A DNA stretch of 64,000 nucleotides from Rhabditoides inermis (lineage: Eukaryota; Nematoda; Chromadorea; Rhabditida; Rhabditidae). The first letter of the stretch is position 1. Each line of letters begins with the position of its first letter. Made by a program: the position numbers and the translations under genes. Location of the stretch: contig CAWZYM010000242.1 in assembly GCA_963966185.1 (NCBI GenBank), positions 1,208,001 through 1,272,000 on the forward strand, written 5' to 3'. Shown one piece after another: positions 25,146 to 37,264 of the stretch. The notes below the pieces were generated by a model. The model saw nothing but the letters and a program-made list of their open reading frames with translations. It ran no database searches and was not told where the DNA came from.

Positions 25146-25947
25146 AACCCTTTCTATTGTCTATCTATTTTGTGTAGCTGCACGCGTCTCGTCGACCCTC
25201 GAACGCCAGTGTGTGATTCCCTTTGGTGTCTCCGAGTCGCGTCGCCGCCCTCTCGCATGCAATCGCGTCCCCATGTCTGTACATAGAGAGAAGATATTGC
25301 TCATGTGGTTCGTAACAAGTACGTCCTTGATAAATATGTCTGTGCGTTTTGCAACTTGCAAAGGTTCCGGATTTAGCGCGTTCCGTTGTTTTTGTCGGCC
25401 AATTGTCAGTTCAACGACAAAGCCTGCAATGCTGCAATGTTTCGTAGTTTAGAATGCGGTTGTGCGCAAAATGCGCAATTTCGCGCATTTTACATTCACG
25501 TCAAGGTGCGATTATGATGCGAGAGAAGGGGAGAGGGAGAGAGAGAAGGGGAGGAAGAAATAGAGAGAAGAGAGAGGGGAAGGAGACAGGGAGACAGAGA
25601 GTGAGAGAAATATTGAAGCTCAGAAGATTGCAGTCGTATTCGTATTTGGACGTTTAAAGTTTCGAGTCCCCGTCTAGAGTGTATGGTGTTGTATTTCCAA
25701 ACACTATTGCATTAGGTCGTTTTCTTTGTCGAACTCACAAATACATTCACTCGTGTTGCAGTCACACTGCTCGTTCTAGATTTCCGTAACGTGCCTTGTT
25801 GAGGTATGTAAGAGTAAGGGTGCGCGTGGTTCTCGCTTCAGTTCACTCTCTCCCGACCCGCCTCCCGCCTTTCCTCTTCCCTACCATGTTCTATGTTGCT
25901 TTGCAACGTTGTGTGTCGCATTTGCATTTGCATATCACTTTCTCAGA
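25146..25947. other. Intergenic region upstream of CHK-like gene
   Basis: No exon was recognised. A GA/GGA-rich patch lies at 25520-25605. Just before the next start codon there is GCATTTGCATTTGCATATC, which includes the octamer ATTTGCAT. Confidence 0.5.
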
Positions 25948-26539
25948 ATGGGCTGCGGTACGTCGATCCACGCCGATTCCGCGGGATCCAATACCGATGA
26001 GGAGTCGATCAAGGAGGAACTCGAGGACGTGAAGAAGGTATCGCATCCATGCAATTCTGAGGATCACTTCCGCTTTAGATGATTCGCCCGTCGATCATTT
26101 CACTCCGTCCGCCCAAAGACTTCAACGACGATCTGTCATCGGATGGATGCAGGTAGGCAGTAAACTACTCGGGACCAGTGAACTCTCGCACAAGGAACTA
26201 CGCACGCGCTCCGTTCGCTCTCCCCGCATTTCCTTCCCCTTCGCAATTGTCTGCACTCGTATTTGCACGCACTTCCTTTCGGCCACGAATCTCCCCTATC
26301 TGCTGCCGCAATTGTGTGAATGTGAAAACGATATTTTCGTTTCGAAATGTATTTTTGTTTTCTAGAAACATTGGTCCATTGGTGTATTCCGTGTAGTCGA
26401 TATGTCGATGGTCTGACAATGGAAAATGGAAGTAGTGGAAGGTAGCTTTAAGTTATTGTCGTGTTTCTCTCGTCTCCTTCCCGAATTGTCTGAAAAGCAC
26501 GCGCGCGACAATTATGCCACCACGAGTTGCTTGTCCCCA

Positions 26540-26587
<48 letters not shown>

Positions 26588-27855
26588 TTATCTTTCTCTC
26601 TCGAATGTGCACATGCTCCACTTAACAGCCGCCAGAAAGTAAACGGGAAATGTCTAAAATAGGCGAATGCAAAGAATCAAACACCCGCATTGCAGTGTGG
26701 GCAGCAACGAGGATGAGGAGCACTCGCCGTCATCCATGGTGAGGAAAGGAAAGGGGGAAGGAGTACAGAGAGGGTTGAGGAGTACCTGTGCCACACGGAC
26801 ATCTCACTCGATTGGCTGCTGGCCCGCCTGGCGGACAAGCTCTCCTGCCACGAGGAGGAGAAGCCACAGTGGATAGGCGAGAGACTCAACAGACCGCACG
26901 GCGACGGTGAGATTCGTTCCCCCCCCCCCTTTTTTTATTTTCAGAGATTCCATCGCGCATCCCGCACTGATCTTGTTTTTTTTTTCAGAAAGAGAGACGT
27001 CGACTGTGCTGCGCATCACATTCGGTTGGGAGAGCGAGGAGCTGCCCCGGTCGGTGGTCCTCAAGCTGGCCATAGCCAAGGACCAGCGGGACGACGACTG
27101 GGGACGCACGCACTACAACATGTTCAAGAGGTCCTTTATCCTAGATGTAGCCTCGCTTTGCACGTCTGACGCCCATTCACTGGCGTCATAGACACGTGCA
27201 CTGCTGTTTGAGGTTTGACGTCTTTCTCTCAATGCAACTCTTTTGAAGGGAGTGCAATGCCTACGAGTGGGTCTCCAAGTATCCCAAGATTGTCGCCCCA
27301 AAAATCATTCACATAAAGGTGAGAGAGGGTGGACAGAGACATGCAAGTAACCTTGCACGGATTCTGAACACATGATTATGGTGTATGCTACTTTCAGAAG
27401 CACTCATCTGAGAGCGGGAGTGGAGTGATAGTGATGGGGGATCTGTCGGACACGGCTCAACAGGGAGACCCATACAGGGGACTCACCGTTAGTGGATTAT
27501 CGGTGTACTCATCAGTTGGAAGACGCTTTCTAGATTGATACGACGAAGGAGTTGTTGAAAGCACTGGCGCTTCTGCACGCGCAGAGCATTCGACAGTCAG
27601 GATGGACCACTACGGTATGAATCGCGATTCACTCCCGCTCCCTCGATACATGCATTTCACAATCATGATCGAATTCCTATTTTGATATTATTTGTTCTTC
27701 CCTCAGATCCCCGACATTCCCATCTCGTACCTGAAGATAGCGGCTCCTTCTTACAAGGAAACGAGCGAGTTCTTCGAGCTACTCGATGTGGCACACTCGA
27801 GATTCACAGTGAGAGAGCGAGAGAGCGAGAGAGCGAGAGAGCGAGAGAGAGAGAG

Positions 27856-27905
<50 letters not shown>

Positions 27906-28756
27906 AGTGATGTTCGCAGACTCTGGAGAAGTACTTCTCCCTTGACTATCTACACGACATGGTCACCTACAACAGCAAGGACGAGAGTGAGTCTTTTGGG
28001 TACTTTTCAACCATTATCTTTCCAATACAATGTCGTGTCTATACAGACCCTCTTCCTCGAGTGCTCGTCCACGGAGAGCCATTCGCCGAGAACATCTTCA
28101 CACAGGCGGGCGAGCTTGTCGGTCTCATCGACTGGACGGGTGGGTGTCATATGTCCAATGATCGCATGTTGGATGAATGATAGGTGGTGTGATTAGCGCT
28201 GGGAAATCAATGAGGAATGAGGTGAATGTATTCTTATAATCTGTATGCTTTGATTACAGTCTGTCACGCGGGGAGGATCGGAGAGGATATCGCGAAGGCA
28301 CTGCTGTGGAATCTGTCACTGAGAGATCGACTCGAGAACACACTGTCACTCCTCGAACACTACCATTCCAACCTGGTGCGGTATGCGGGCGATGATGTCA
28401 CCATCAGTCTGGGTGAGTGCCAACTCCCTCTTCCTCTCTCGCTCTCTCTTTCTCTCTCCCTTTCTCTCTCTCCCTCTCTCTCCCTCTCTCCCCTCTCTCT
28501 CTCCATCTCTCTCCCTCTCTCTCGACGTGAGTCCCTCCTTGCAGACGTGGTGCGGAGTGAGTTCGAGCGGTTCGTTCCCACGGCTACGGTCATGTATTTG
28601 AAGAAGGTGATGGAGAAGAGGAATCGAGATGATTTCGAGGTGAATACACACGCACAGGATGATCATAATGTGAGTACGTCGTTCCAGGTGTTGGCCGATC
28701 GTGCGAAGGGACTCATCGAGAACACATATCTCACTCTCAAAATGGCAGAACAGTAA
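25948..28756 (+). CDS. CHK kinase-like (DUF1679-type) protein with myristoylation-type N-terminus (431 aa)
   Basis: Fourteen exons join in phase: 25948-26037, 26079-26152, 26696-26738, 26780-26906, 26989-27130, 27249-27318, 27398-27487, 27534-27614, 27707-27808, 27920-27986, 28047-28139, 28260-28412, 28545-28639 and 28688-28756 (TAA). ATG follows TTTCTCAG|A, a likely trans-splice acceptor. The start MGCGTSIH fits the N-myristoylation rule (Gly2, Ser6) plus Cys3 for palmitoylation. The kinase-like fold shows YLCHTDISLDWLLARLADKL, SVVLKLAIAKD, ECNAYEWVSKYPKIVAPKII, LLKALALLHAQSIRQSGW, PRVLVHGEPFAENIF and ELVGLIDWT followed by AGRIGEDIAKALLW. CHK proteins usually have HGD in the catalytic loop; here it is HGE. 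The DFG-equivalent Asp is kept in IDW. Substrate unknown; membrane tethering is inferred from the N-terminus. Confidence 0.85.
26538..26605. repeat. (CT)n tract, intron 2 of CHK-like gene
   Basis: CT dinucleotides with a few T interruptions in the longest intron of the gene. Confidence 0.9.
27809..27902. repeat. (GA)n with GCGA units, intron 9 of CHK-like gene
   Basis: It begins at the donor (ACA|GTGAGAGAGC) with GAGAGC units that turn into pure GA; the intron is almost entirely repeat. Confidence 0.9.
28435..28526. repeat. (CT)n/(CCCT)n tract, intron 12 of CHK-like gene
   Basis: CT repeats with regular CCC interruptions between donor GTGAGT and acceptor CTTGCAG. Confidence 0.9.
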
Positions 28757-29338
28757 ACTGTACACATACTATCATCATTGTTACCACCTTCACTTATATG
28801 ATAAATCGTCACATCAAATAATTTGATTGTTGAACTACATCTAGTGATTATAACGCAAACACAATTACTCACAGAGTAACGCCGGGAAACAAAAGTGTTC
28901 TATCGGTTAGAGTCCCGGTCAGCAGCAACTTTTTTTTCATTCTTCCTCGAAGGCTGTCTTCTTGGATCGCCTTCTTTTCTTTAATTCGTCTGCCCATATG
29001 AACTACATTCAAAATTTAAATCGTTGAACAAATGTTTCATAAATAATGTTAGGAGACGATTGTGACCATGCATTTTTTGCACATGAGAGAGAGAGGGAGA
29101 GAGATAAAACTTATCTTTCTTAATTTGATCCTCCGAGTTTCACCGAGTATTATGTTGCTCCAATGATCATATTTTTTCTCTCTAATTCTTCTCATAACTC
29201 ACACTCTCTAGACATTAACGCGCGAGCAAAATAATTGCAAAACAGCTGTGTTTTATTTTAATATATTTTTAATCGATAGTTATGATGTTATTATAGTTTA
29301 TATGATATTCAATTGATTAGCATCCAGTTTTTAGTCCC
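28757..29338. other. Intergenic region
   Basis: AT-rich, 3' flank of the CHK-like gene and upstream region of the LMW phosphatase. No exon or known element was recognised. Confidence 0.5.
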
Positions 29339-30227
29339 ATGCCGGAATCGAAGAAAAGCGTTATCTTCGTTTGTCTCGGTAGGTCCACAATATTTCTTTG
29401 TTTTTTCTTCATTTGTATGTGTTGATTTGTTATATCTTTCTTGATCCGACTTTTTATTTCAGGTAACATCTGCCGGTCTCCAATGGCGGAGGCCGTGTTC
29501 GTGGACCTACTCAAGCAGCGCGGACTCGAGGACAAGTGGACGGTGGGTGAAGCTCCATGAAGATACTCATGAGCCTGTTTGTGTAGGTGGACAGCGCGGC
29601 TGTGATTGGCTACCACACGGGCAAGCAGCCGGAGAAGCGCACGCTGGCGACGCTCGAGAAGCTCGGCGTGCACGGATACAAACACAAGGCCAGGGTGGTC
29701 AGTTGTCACCACGTGTTTTTTGTCTGACCACTTTGTTGTAGGTGACCGTGGAGGACTTCCGCACCTTCGACGTCATCTTCGGCATGGACGACAGCAACAT
29801 AAGGTCGGTACCGATAACTTTGACGCTGTTTCATTATGTACATTCGCTTGGCAGTTTGAACTGAATATACCTTTTCCCGTTCTAGTGACCTGGAGGACCT
29901 GGAGCGGAAGGCGGGCGCCTCGTCCAAGGCATCTGTCGAGATGCTCGGCAGCTACGATCCACAGGGACACAGGTGAGGATGAAATGTATCCTTTGGTTGG
30001 TGTTATCACTTGGTTGGTGTTCCATGAGTAATGTGTATGCTTCTCGTACACTACTTCTTTGGTACAAGCGAACAACTGCAGCATGTGTAGCAGTGCAGTC
30101 TGCATCTCACCCGTGCCTTTCCAGGATCGTTCCGGATCCGTACTACGAGTCGGGGGTGGCTCTGTTCGAGCAGGTCTTCCACCAGTGCGTCCGATGCTGC
30201 ACCGCCTTCCTCGACAAGAACATGTGA
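29339..30227 (+). CDS. Low-molecular-weight protein tyrosine phosphatase (159 aa)
   Basis: Six exons join in phase: 29339-29378, 29463-29542, 29587-29694, 29742-29803, 29886-29972 and 30125-30227 (TGA). The N-terminal catalytic loop reads VCLGNICRSPMAEAVF, with the CX5R nucleophile and arginine intact. Next come VDSAAVIGYHTGKQP, FDVIFGMDDSNI and the general-acid loop IVPDPYYESG, all as in LMW-PTP (ACP1 family). Length matches the family's roughly 157 residues. It is predicted to be a cytosolic enzyme that dephosphorylates phosphotyrosine and acyl- or aryl-phosphates. The first intron splits the catalytic loop between Leu and Gly. AATAAA lies at 30381. Unlike the PTP at 16657-20004, all catalytic residues are present here. 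Confidence 0.95.
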
Positions 30228-30511
30228 GCGGTACGGTAGGCACCGTATTACTGTAGTGTTACGTTATTTGCTATTGCACAATGTTAGAAGTATTTACTAT
30301 ATCACGTGTAATGTTGTAGACGATATTTGCTATTCTTGCACAATTGTTAGGTTGTTACATGTTGTAAGATATAAGTGTACAATAAACTTTCATGTTCACC
30401 ACTTTTTTCGATGTGTTGAACTATCACCGGTTGATCATCTCTGGCGCGAGTGCGAGCTCGTTTTCTGTGTGTTATGTCCGCTATATCTACCATGATCATC
30501 TACTTGTTCAG

Positions 30512-31678
30512 ATGACGGCGCCCACTTCCTATGTCATGTATCTGATTCTGCGGAGGGACCTCCTCACCACACTCCAGTGGTCGGTTCATGGTATCAATGT
30601 GGGGATATGTTACGTACACAACCCATAGTCACTTCGAGTTGCTCTGTTGCGTTCACAACTACTCTGTGTCCCATACACTCAGGCCATCATTTACAATTTC
30701 ATCTATCATTTATCATTTATCATCATGTTAGTCCGTTCTCGGTATCTCACCGTTCCAGTTTCCTTGATTCCTCACCTCGAATCACACTGTTGCCGTTGCG
30801 GGCATGGCGGTCTCTCGCACAATTCGTCTTTGACTCATTGCTCTGTTTCGAAATATCCACTCTCTGTTGTGTGTTGTGTGTTGTTGCCATGTTATTATTT
30901 CCACCTTCACGCCATTACATGTAATGTGTGATTAGTTTAGGATCTCTGCTCGATGAAGCATAGCCGTAATCTATGTCTTTGAGAGTGGTAATCCCCTGAT
31001 CTAAAGTAATCCTTTGATCTACAGTAATCCTTTGATCTACAGTAATCCTTCGATCTACAGTAATTCCGTGTTATATACAGTATGGTTGCAGGCCGACGGG
31101 GGCTGTGGCGACTCAGGCAGCGCACGCCGCCTCGGCCGCGATGTGGATATACAAGTGAGTGTGCATGGGAGTATTGATTGATTTATCGATTAATTCGCAG
31201 GGACGACCCGAACACTGTCGAGTACACAAAAGAGCTGGACAGCATGCACAAAGTGACTCTCGGGGTGAGTTTGTTATTATCGATCGATCAATCAATCAAT
31301 GAGTTGCTTTGAGGTAGATGACGAGGCTGCTCTGCTGAAGGTGAAGGAGAAGCTGGAGACGCGCAAGCTCGACCACAAGGTGGGCAGGGGAGAGGAGAGG
31401 AGAGAGAGAGTGGAAAGCACGCATGGAAGATATGCGCAAGGATATTGGTTTCTGTTCGCATTCGTTTTATCGCGATGCGTGAAAGTTTCACCAACCTTGA
31501 GCAGTGTTACGAGACAATACTTGTAGGATATAATTTCACGTTTTCACACATTTTGGCGCGTTGACGGCAGCGTGTATTGTAGGTGTGGATCGAGGATGAT
31601 ATGCCAGTGTGCATCGCCCTCAAGCCCTATCCCAAGGACGAGGTGAAGAACGCCGTCAAAGGACTTAAGCTGTTCTGA
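30512..31678 (+). CDS. ptrhd1: PTRHD1-like protein, peptidyl-tRNA hydrolase II fold (118 aa)
   Basis: Five exons join in phase: 30512-30579, 31092-31154, 31201-31264, 31314-31379 and 31583-31678 (TGA). The ATG follows TTGTTCAG directly, a likely trans-splice acceptor. Landmarks are YVMYLILRRDLLTTLQWP, TGAVATQAAHAASAAMWIY, YTKELDSMHKVTLG, DDEAALLKVKEKLETRKLDH, VWIEDDMPVCIALKPYPKDE and the end LKLF. These match human PTRHD1 in order, length and residues (the W-P-x-G-A turn, ALRPYPK and the C-terminal LF). Proteins of this kind have the Pth2 fold; whether PTRHD1 hydrolyses peptidyl-tRNA is not settled. Introns 2 and 3 carry GATT/ATCA runs. Confidence 0.92.
30988..31066. repeat. 18-bp tandem repeat in PTRHD1 intron 1
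   Basis: About four copies of GATCTACAGTAATCCTTT, each containing CTACAGTA, with a few substitutions. Confidence 0.85.
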
Positions 31679-32593
31679 TGTCGCCCAGGTTTCTTGTTAT
31701 CCCGTCATGTTTCCACTGATGTGTCGTTATTGTCGTTTGTTAGTAGGTTTCTATTTGTACTTTGTGGGTAGGGTTTTTTTTGTGTTTTATGGTCATTGGT
31801 CAATGGAATTAGATGAATCTATGGTGAATGTTGTGTTTGGTTTGGTTGCTGGAATAGGTTTTTGGTTTGCTCGCCGCGAGGATAGCTCTTTTTTTGGCGA
31901 GATTATTTTGTAATTCCGACGCGTCGGTAATATGGAGACGGCGTCACACGCAGCTGATTCTAGGCAGGAACTAATTAACAGCGCCCAGACGCCCATGTTT
32001 GGCACAGCAAGGTTGGTGGCGACCGCGTCTCTCATCACACATGTCATGTTGCCTCTTTTGTACGCGATCTTTCGAGATGATTGTATCGGCGCCCCTCTCC
32101 ATCCATGCATGTATGTTATTATGGAGAGTGAGGGGTCGACGGCGTTTCTTACGTAATCTCTTTTTCCATAGACTTATTTTGTGCGATATGCGGTTCTCGT
32201 GGCTAGAGGTGGAATACATCTAGGCGGTGTCGGTGTGTATTTCGAATCGTGGGAGCAGCGTCCCCCGCAACCTCTCCTCCACTCATCCAACTCTGAACTG
32301 TGCTCGTCCCAGTCTACTCGATGCAATCCAATCTCTCTCTGGCAATAGTTTCTCGCGTACTCTCATTCATGACTTTCATTATTCACCCTATCTCGCTCTT
32401 TCGGGGGCGCGTGCAATTAAAATTGTTGTCTCTTGGGCGGCGGGGATGTGTGATTTCAGTGCCTGCCTGTCTTTTCGAAGCAGCATAATCGCCGCCGCCG
32501 CCGCTTCTTGCTTTGTCGTCGTCTCTAAGTCCGCACCTCTCTCCTCACGTCGCCTGTTTTTACGGAAACAAGAGGCGTTCTTTTGAAACAAAG

Positions 32594-32631
<38 letters not shown>

Positions 32632-34001
32632 GCTGTGTTTTCCCCCGGACATTGCAATATTTCACGAAAGAAGGCGTGATAGAGTGGAGAGTTGAAATGG
32701 AAAGCAGTATATATTACCACTAAAACGCCGCGCGCTAAAAACGAGTGGCGTCGGCTGATGAACAGATGTGAGGAGAGAGTGACGAGGATCTCTCTCCCTC
32801 TCCCTCTTCCTCTCTCCCTCTCTCTCTCAAGAGTGATCTGCCTCTTTGGAGACATGCCGCCATTCTATCCATCGTCCCGTCTGCAAAACACTCGCACCAA
32901 AGAGAGCCGAGTGTGTGCTTCCTCGTGTTTTTTTACAGCATGCGCCACTCAGCTGTTGCACTGCAACAAATAGCCAAATTGTGTGGAAGTAATGAGAGGA
33001 GAGAGCGAGAGCGCGCGCGCGAGAAAAATAAGAATGAGAGTGTGCGAGACAGTGTCTGGTTATTCTAATCCCAGTATTTCCATGACCTAGAACCCGATGA
33101 CGCAAAATTGTGAACCCTTCAATAGTTTTGTTCTCGACATGTGTTCATTATTTTTCAAAGCAGCCTCCATATATGTTCCCCTCTATTCACTCACTCTTGT
33201 ACGATGTACGATCATTCTTTTTTCATTCTCTTCGGGTTTTTTGTGTATTTACGATGTTGCTGGTTAGCGTATTTATTGATCTACTTTTAAGATTCAGTTT
33301 CTGCTGCATTCTAGTTTTTGAATATTATCTGAAAAAATCTCTCTTCTTTTTTCTTTTCTTTTTCTCCACTACATGAAAGCGGCAAAACAATTTGCGATTC
33401 ATACGGTGTATGTTTGAAAAACAGCTATTGTCGCATTTACCACCGATATTGTAGACGACTTTTTTCTTTAAAAAAAAGAGTTCGAATTCCGTCCCAGAAT
33501 GTTTTCGTCATAATAATTGTTTTGCCCTAATAACATAACATACAATATACAGATATATTGAGTGAAACATAGTTTCGCGGCCTCTTGTCTCAGTTCACGG
33601 CCAAAACTAAATGACTAATCATGCTTGATCCCGTGTCTTTGAAGTCTTTCATAATTTCTAATTACAATAAATTGATGCATCTCTCTGCAAAAAGGCGTGA
33701 ATTATGATGTTTTCATCGGATAGGAAGCGGAAGTGCGTTTTGCGCGAGTTACGGTTACCATATCAATCATTATTGGCCAGCCTCGCTAGCCCTTCCCAGA
33801 ATATCGTCAAGTCCTTTTTGGGAGAGGGGATGTGTAATTAGAGAGCGCCCAAGCCGTGGATTGATGTTTGGCATTTCACAGAGGACATTTCACACTGGTG
33901 TTTATGTTGTCGAATCTGAATTAAAAGGGCTACTAGTTGTGGACAACTTCGCTCATCAGACGCCGTTTCAAGGCAGACGTCACGGCGAGAGAGAAAGAGA
34001 A

Positions 34002-34054
<53 letters not shown>

Positions 34055-36418
34055 TAGATAGAGAGGATATACAGAGATACAAAGATATAGAGAGATACAA
34101 AGAGAGAGAGAAAGGGCAGGGAAAACATTGTTTGCACTTTGACACAGACACTGAAGATGCTAATTGTTGTTTCGGGATTTTGTTTCTTAACGCGCAAACT
34201 GTTTTTATGCAGAGAGGGGGAAAGTCCCGACTACCTACCTCCTCTTTCTTCTCACATATTCTCCGCATGTGCACACTGCATAGTTGGTAGGATTCGGAAC
34301 GGTGGAATTCATTACGCGCGCATCCCTCTCATCCCTTCTTTCCCACCACCCTCTCTTTTTGGATATGAAAATGTATTACTCGCAATGATTGATGGGGGTA
34401 TTCGCTGTGAGACGTGCGTGCCATGCGGGAATCTATCGGAGGGGAGAGACGGGAGAGGACAGTCCATCTGAGCACATCGCACACCGCATCTACTCCGACC
34501 TTCGTCCATCTCATCTCGCCTTGCCCCGTCATCCACTCTCAGCTATTTGTTGCGCTTCTGTACTAGCCACATCCACGCCGATCCAGCATTTCATTAAACG
34601 AGAATAGATGTAGGCGGGTAATGCGGTTAGTCTCATGCGCATAACACGCCATAATTGTCTAATTGTCTAATTATATTTGTAGCGCCTGTTTTCATTCACT
34701 AAAATGCCAGCGGTGGCTATTCGCTATTTGGGTATTCTCCTTCCGCTTACTAAATACAATAGGTGTGACATTTTATACCTCTCCCAGACAACGCATGCAA
34801 TGTGTGTCTTTGATCCACAATACCACATTGCAAGATTCGTCCGCTTTTCACTCCTTCTCCTCACATATCGGCTGTTTGTCGACGAGAAGCGAAGTTCTTC
34901 AGTGGTGGTCGGAAATGATGACTGCGTTTTTTTTAGTTTCCAATGAGTAATGCTCGTTGTTTTCTCCCTGCTCGTTTTTGTCATCCGATTCCATGTGGAG
35001 CTGATTAGAGAGAGCAGTGGAGGTTATGAGGCTGCATCGCTTGTGTCCGAGCACTATGATTACCAGCCTGCTCCCCCTCCCTTCCTGCTCCTCCTCCCTG
35101 CTCCTCCTCCTCTGCTCACTGCTCCCTCCCTGCTTCTTTCTTCCTTCCTTGTTTGCGATTGTGGTATTTCTTCTCGATTAGCAGTCATTATTATTTCATC
35201 GTTATTTCCGCTCTCTCTCGCCGCTGCCTCCTCATACACAATGCGAATCCGAGTCTCGCGCTCCGCTTTACTTTTTCCACGCCTTCTCCGTTCATAGTCT
35301 ATGCACCAGTACCACTCCTCCCTCTCCTCCTTCTCCCACTCCGTTTCTCCTAATTAAGCGTGATTAGCAATTACTGTTACAGAATGTGTGGTGTCTTCGA
35401 ATATCGGAACCTTTATATGAAGTCGCACCTTCGAATGGCACCTTCCACTCCTCTCTCTAGTTCTATGAGTGTTCGAATTGCTTTGTTGGAGGGTACTGGG
35501 CGCAATTGCTCCTCGAACCTTGCGATTGAAACGCCTACGCAGTCTCCCTTTATCTCCATCTTTCCACCTCAAAACTTCAACTTGTGAACTCGTTTCTCCT
35601 ATTCGAATCGAATATTTGATTCGTCGGTCGAGACATTTGCTTTTTCGAAGCCGCATCTGGGTGTCTGCTCCGAAGTTGTGTGTAGGGTCTTGATGCATTC
35701 GTGTCTGATTCATCCTGTCTATGTCTCGTTGAACCCACATTGCGTGTACCTATGCGAGCGCTAATGAAAAATTCGCGCTGCTGCCGCGACCAGAGGCAAG
35801 TGGTTGACATTGCTAACAAATGAATCGACGAGACAGGAAAAAAGACGCTTGCATCCGCACGTAATCTTATATATTGTGAGACTTCCCCCCCCCCAGGTTT
35901 CCACTCCATTAGCCGCGATCTCTACTTCAATATTGTACAGGTGTTCACAGTGACGGTAAAATCAAATATTTATCCGACTATTTCAATGATCCACCGCACA
36001 CTTCTTATTCTTATCCGTACTCGCCAATTTCAGGTGATAATGCTCGGTTGTGGCGTTTTCGCGTTGTGCTCACGCGAGTTCAGACTCGTTTACGTATTCC
36101 TTTTCCGAGTGTCACTCGAGACTCGTGAATTCACAAACCACACGTTCACTTTTCTCCCCAAAACCACACGCAAGCACTTGTTCGGGAATGGAGGCCGCGG
36201 AGTGCCGAGGACCGACCTTACAATTGGCTATTAGTCCCATTCATTATTTCCTCGTAAATTCTGACCGATGTGGATAGAGATGGGGGGAGGTAGACGGCGA
36301 GACGGGGCGTGATTCGCGAATGCGCTTTCGTCTCCGGTCTTTCATTTAATGTCAATAAGCCCGTGTGCGCCTTTTCTTCTCGCCCGTGGATTACGTACGG
36401 TGAGACTCCCACTATGAG

Positions 36419-36461
<43 letters not shown>

Positions 36462-36913
36462 CTCTCTCTCTCTCTCTCCCCCCTCTCTCCACTCCCACTC
36501 AGTTTTAGTCACGCCAAGTTTGCTAATTTATGTTTTCTCTGAATTTTTTGTCGCCTTCTCGCACTGCATAATTTTGTATTATGGAAAGGAGCATTTTGCA
36601 GGTGACGAGTTCGAGTGAGTGAGAGTCTATGATTGGGAGAGTGTCATGTTTTGACCCACCTGTATTCCAGACAGTCTCTCCCTTCTCTTTATGCAAAAAT
36701 ATATCTCTATTGTGCAGCAAGCAAACGCAATAGTAACTTCCAGATACTTGTTTTTGTTTATTCTCCTCAGTGATGACTAGCCTATGTCTCTGTGTCCGCT
36801 ATGTCTCTGTTGTGGCTTTTTAATGCCTGTTCCAACCATGAGCTTTTTGCTTCGCATGAAAAAAACACGCGTAAATATCTCTCACGGCATTCGCATTTTT
36901 CTCAGCTATTATT

Positions 36914-36938
36914 AGAGAGGGCGCGCAGCGCCCTCTCT
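36914..36938. repeat. Perfect 11-bp hairpin
   Basis: AGAGAGGGCGC, a 3-bp loop GCA, then GCGCCCTCTCT. A shorter relative (AGAGAGGCGCCCTCTCT) stands at 13794-13810 in the same context, ATTAGAGAGG before and TTGG after. Confidence 0.8.
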
Positions 36939-37264
36939 CTTGGGTTAAAATAAGGCTCGCGCCAGAATTTTCAAGTAGCGATATCCAAAGGACATGTTAG
37001 CAACAATGTGAAGTCTTCCAATTTATGTTAGTTAGATTCGCACGGTTCCATAGGGCAGATCACTAATTGACGGCATCTTTGTATCTTTTCTCCGAAAGAA
37101 GTTATGAGCGATCTCGCACTCGCACTAGGCGAAAGGCCAGCGTGTGGGTGGGTGTCGTTTCCAGTCACGCTAGCTGATAGCTAGCCCTCTGCTGGCGGGC
37201 GAGCGCGAGAGCACGCGAGAGAGCACGCTGTTTGGAGAGAGACAGATGTACTTTGGTGGCTGCG

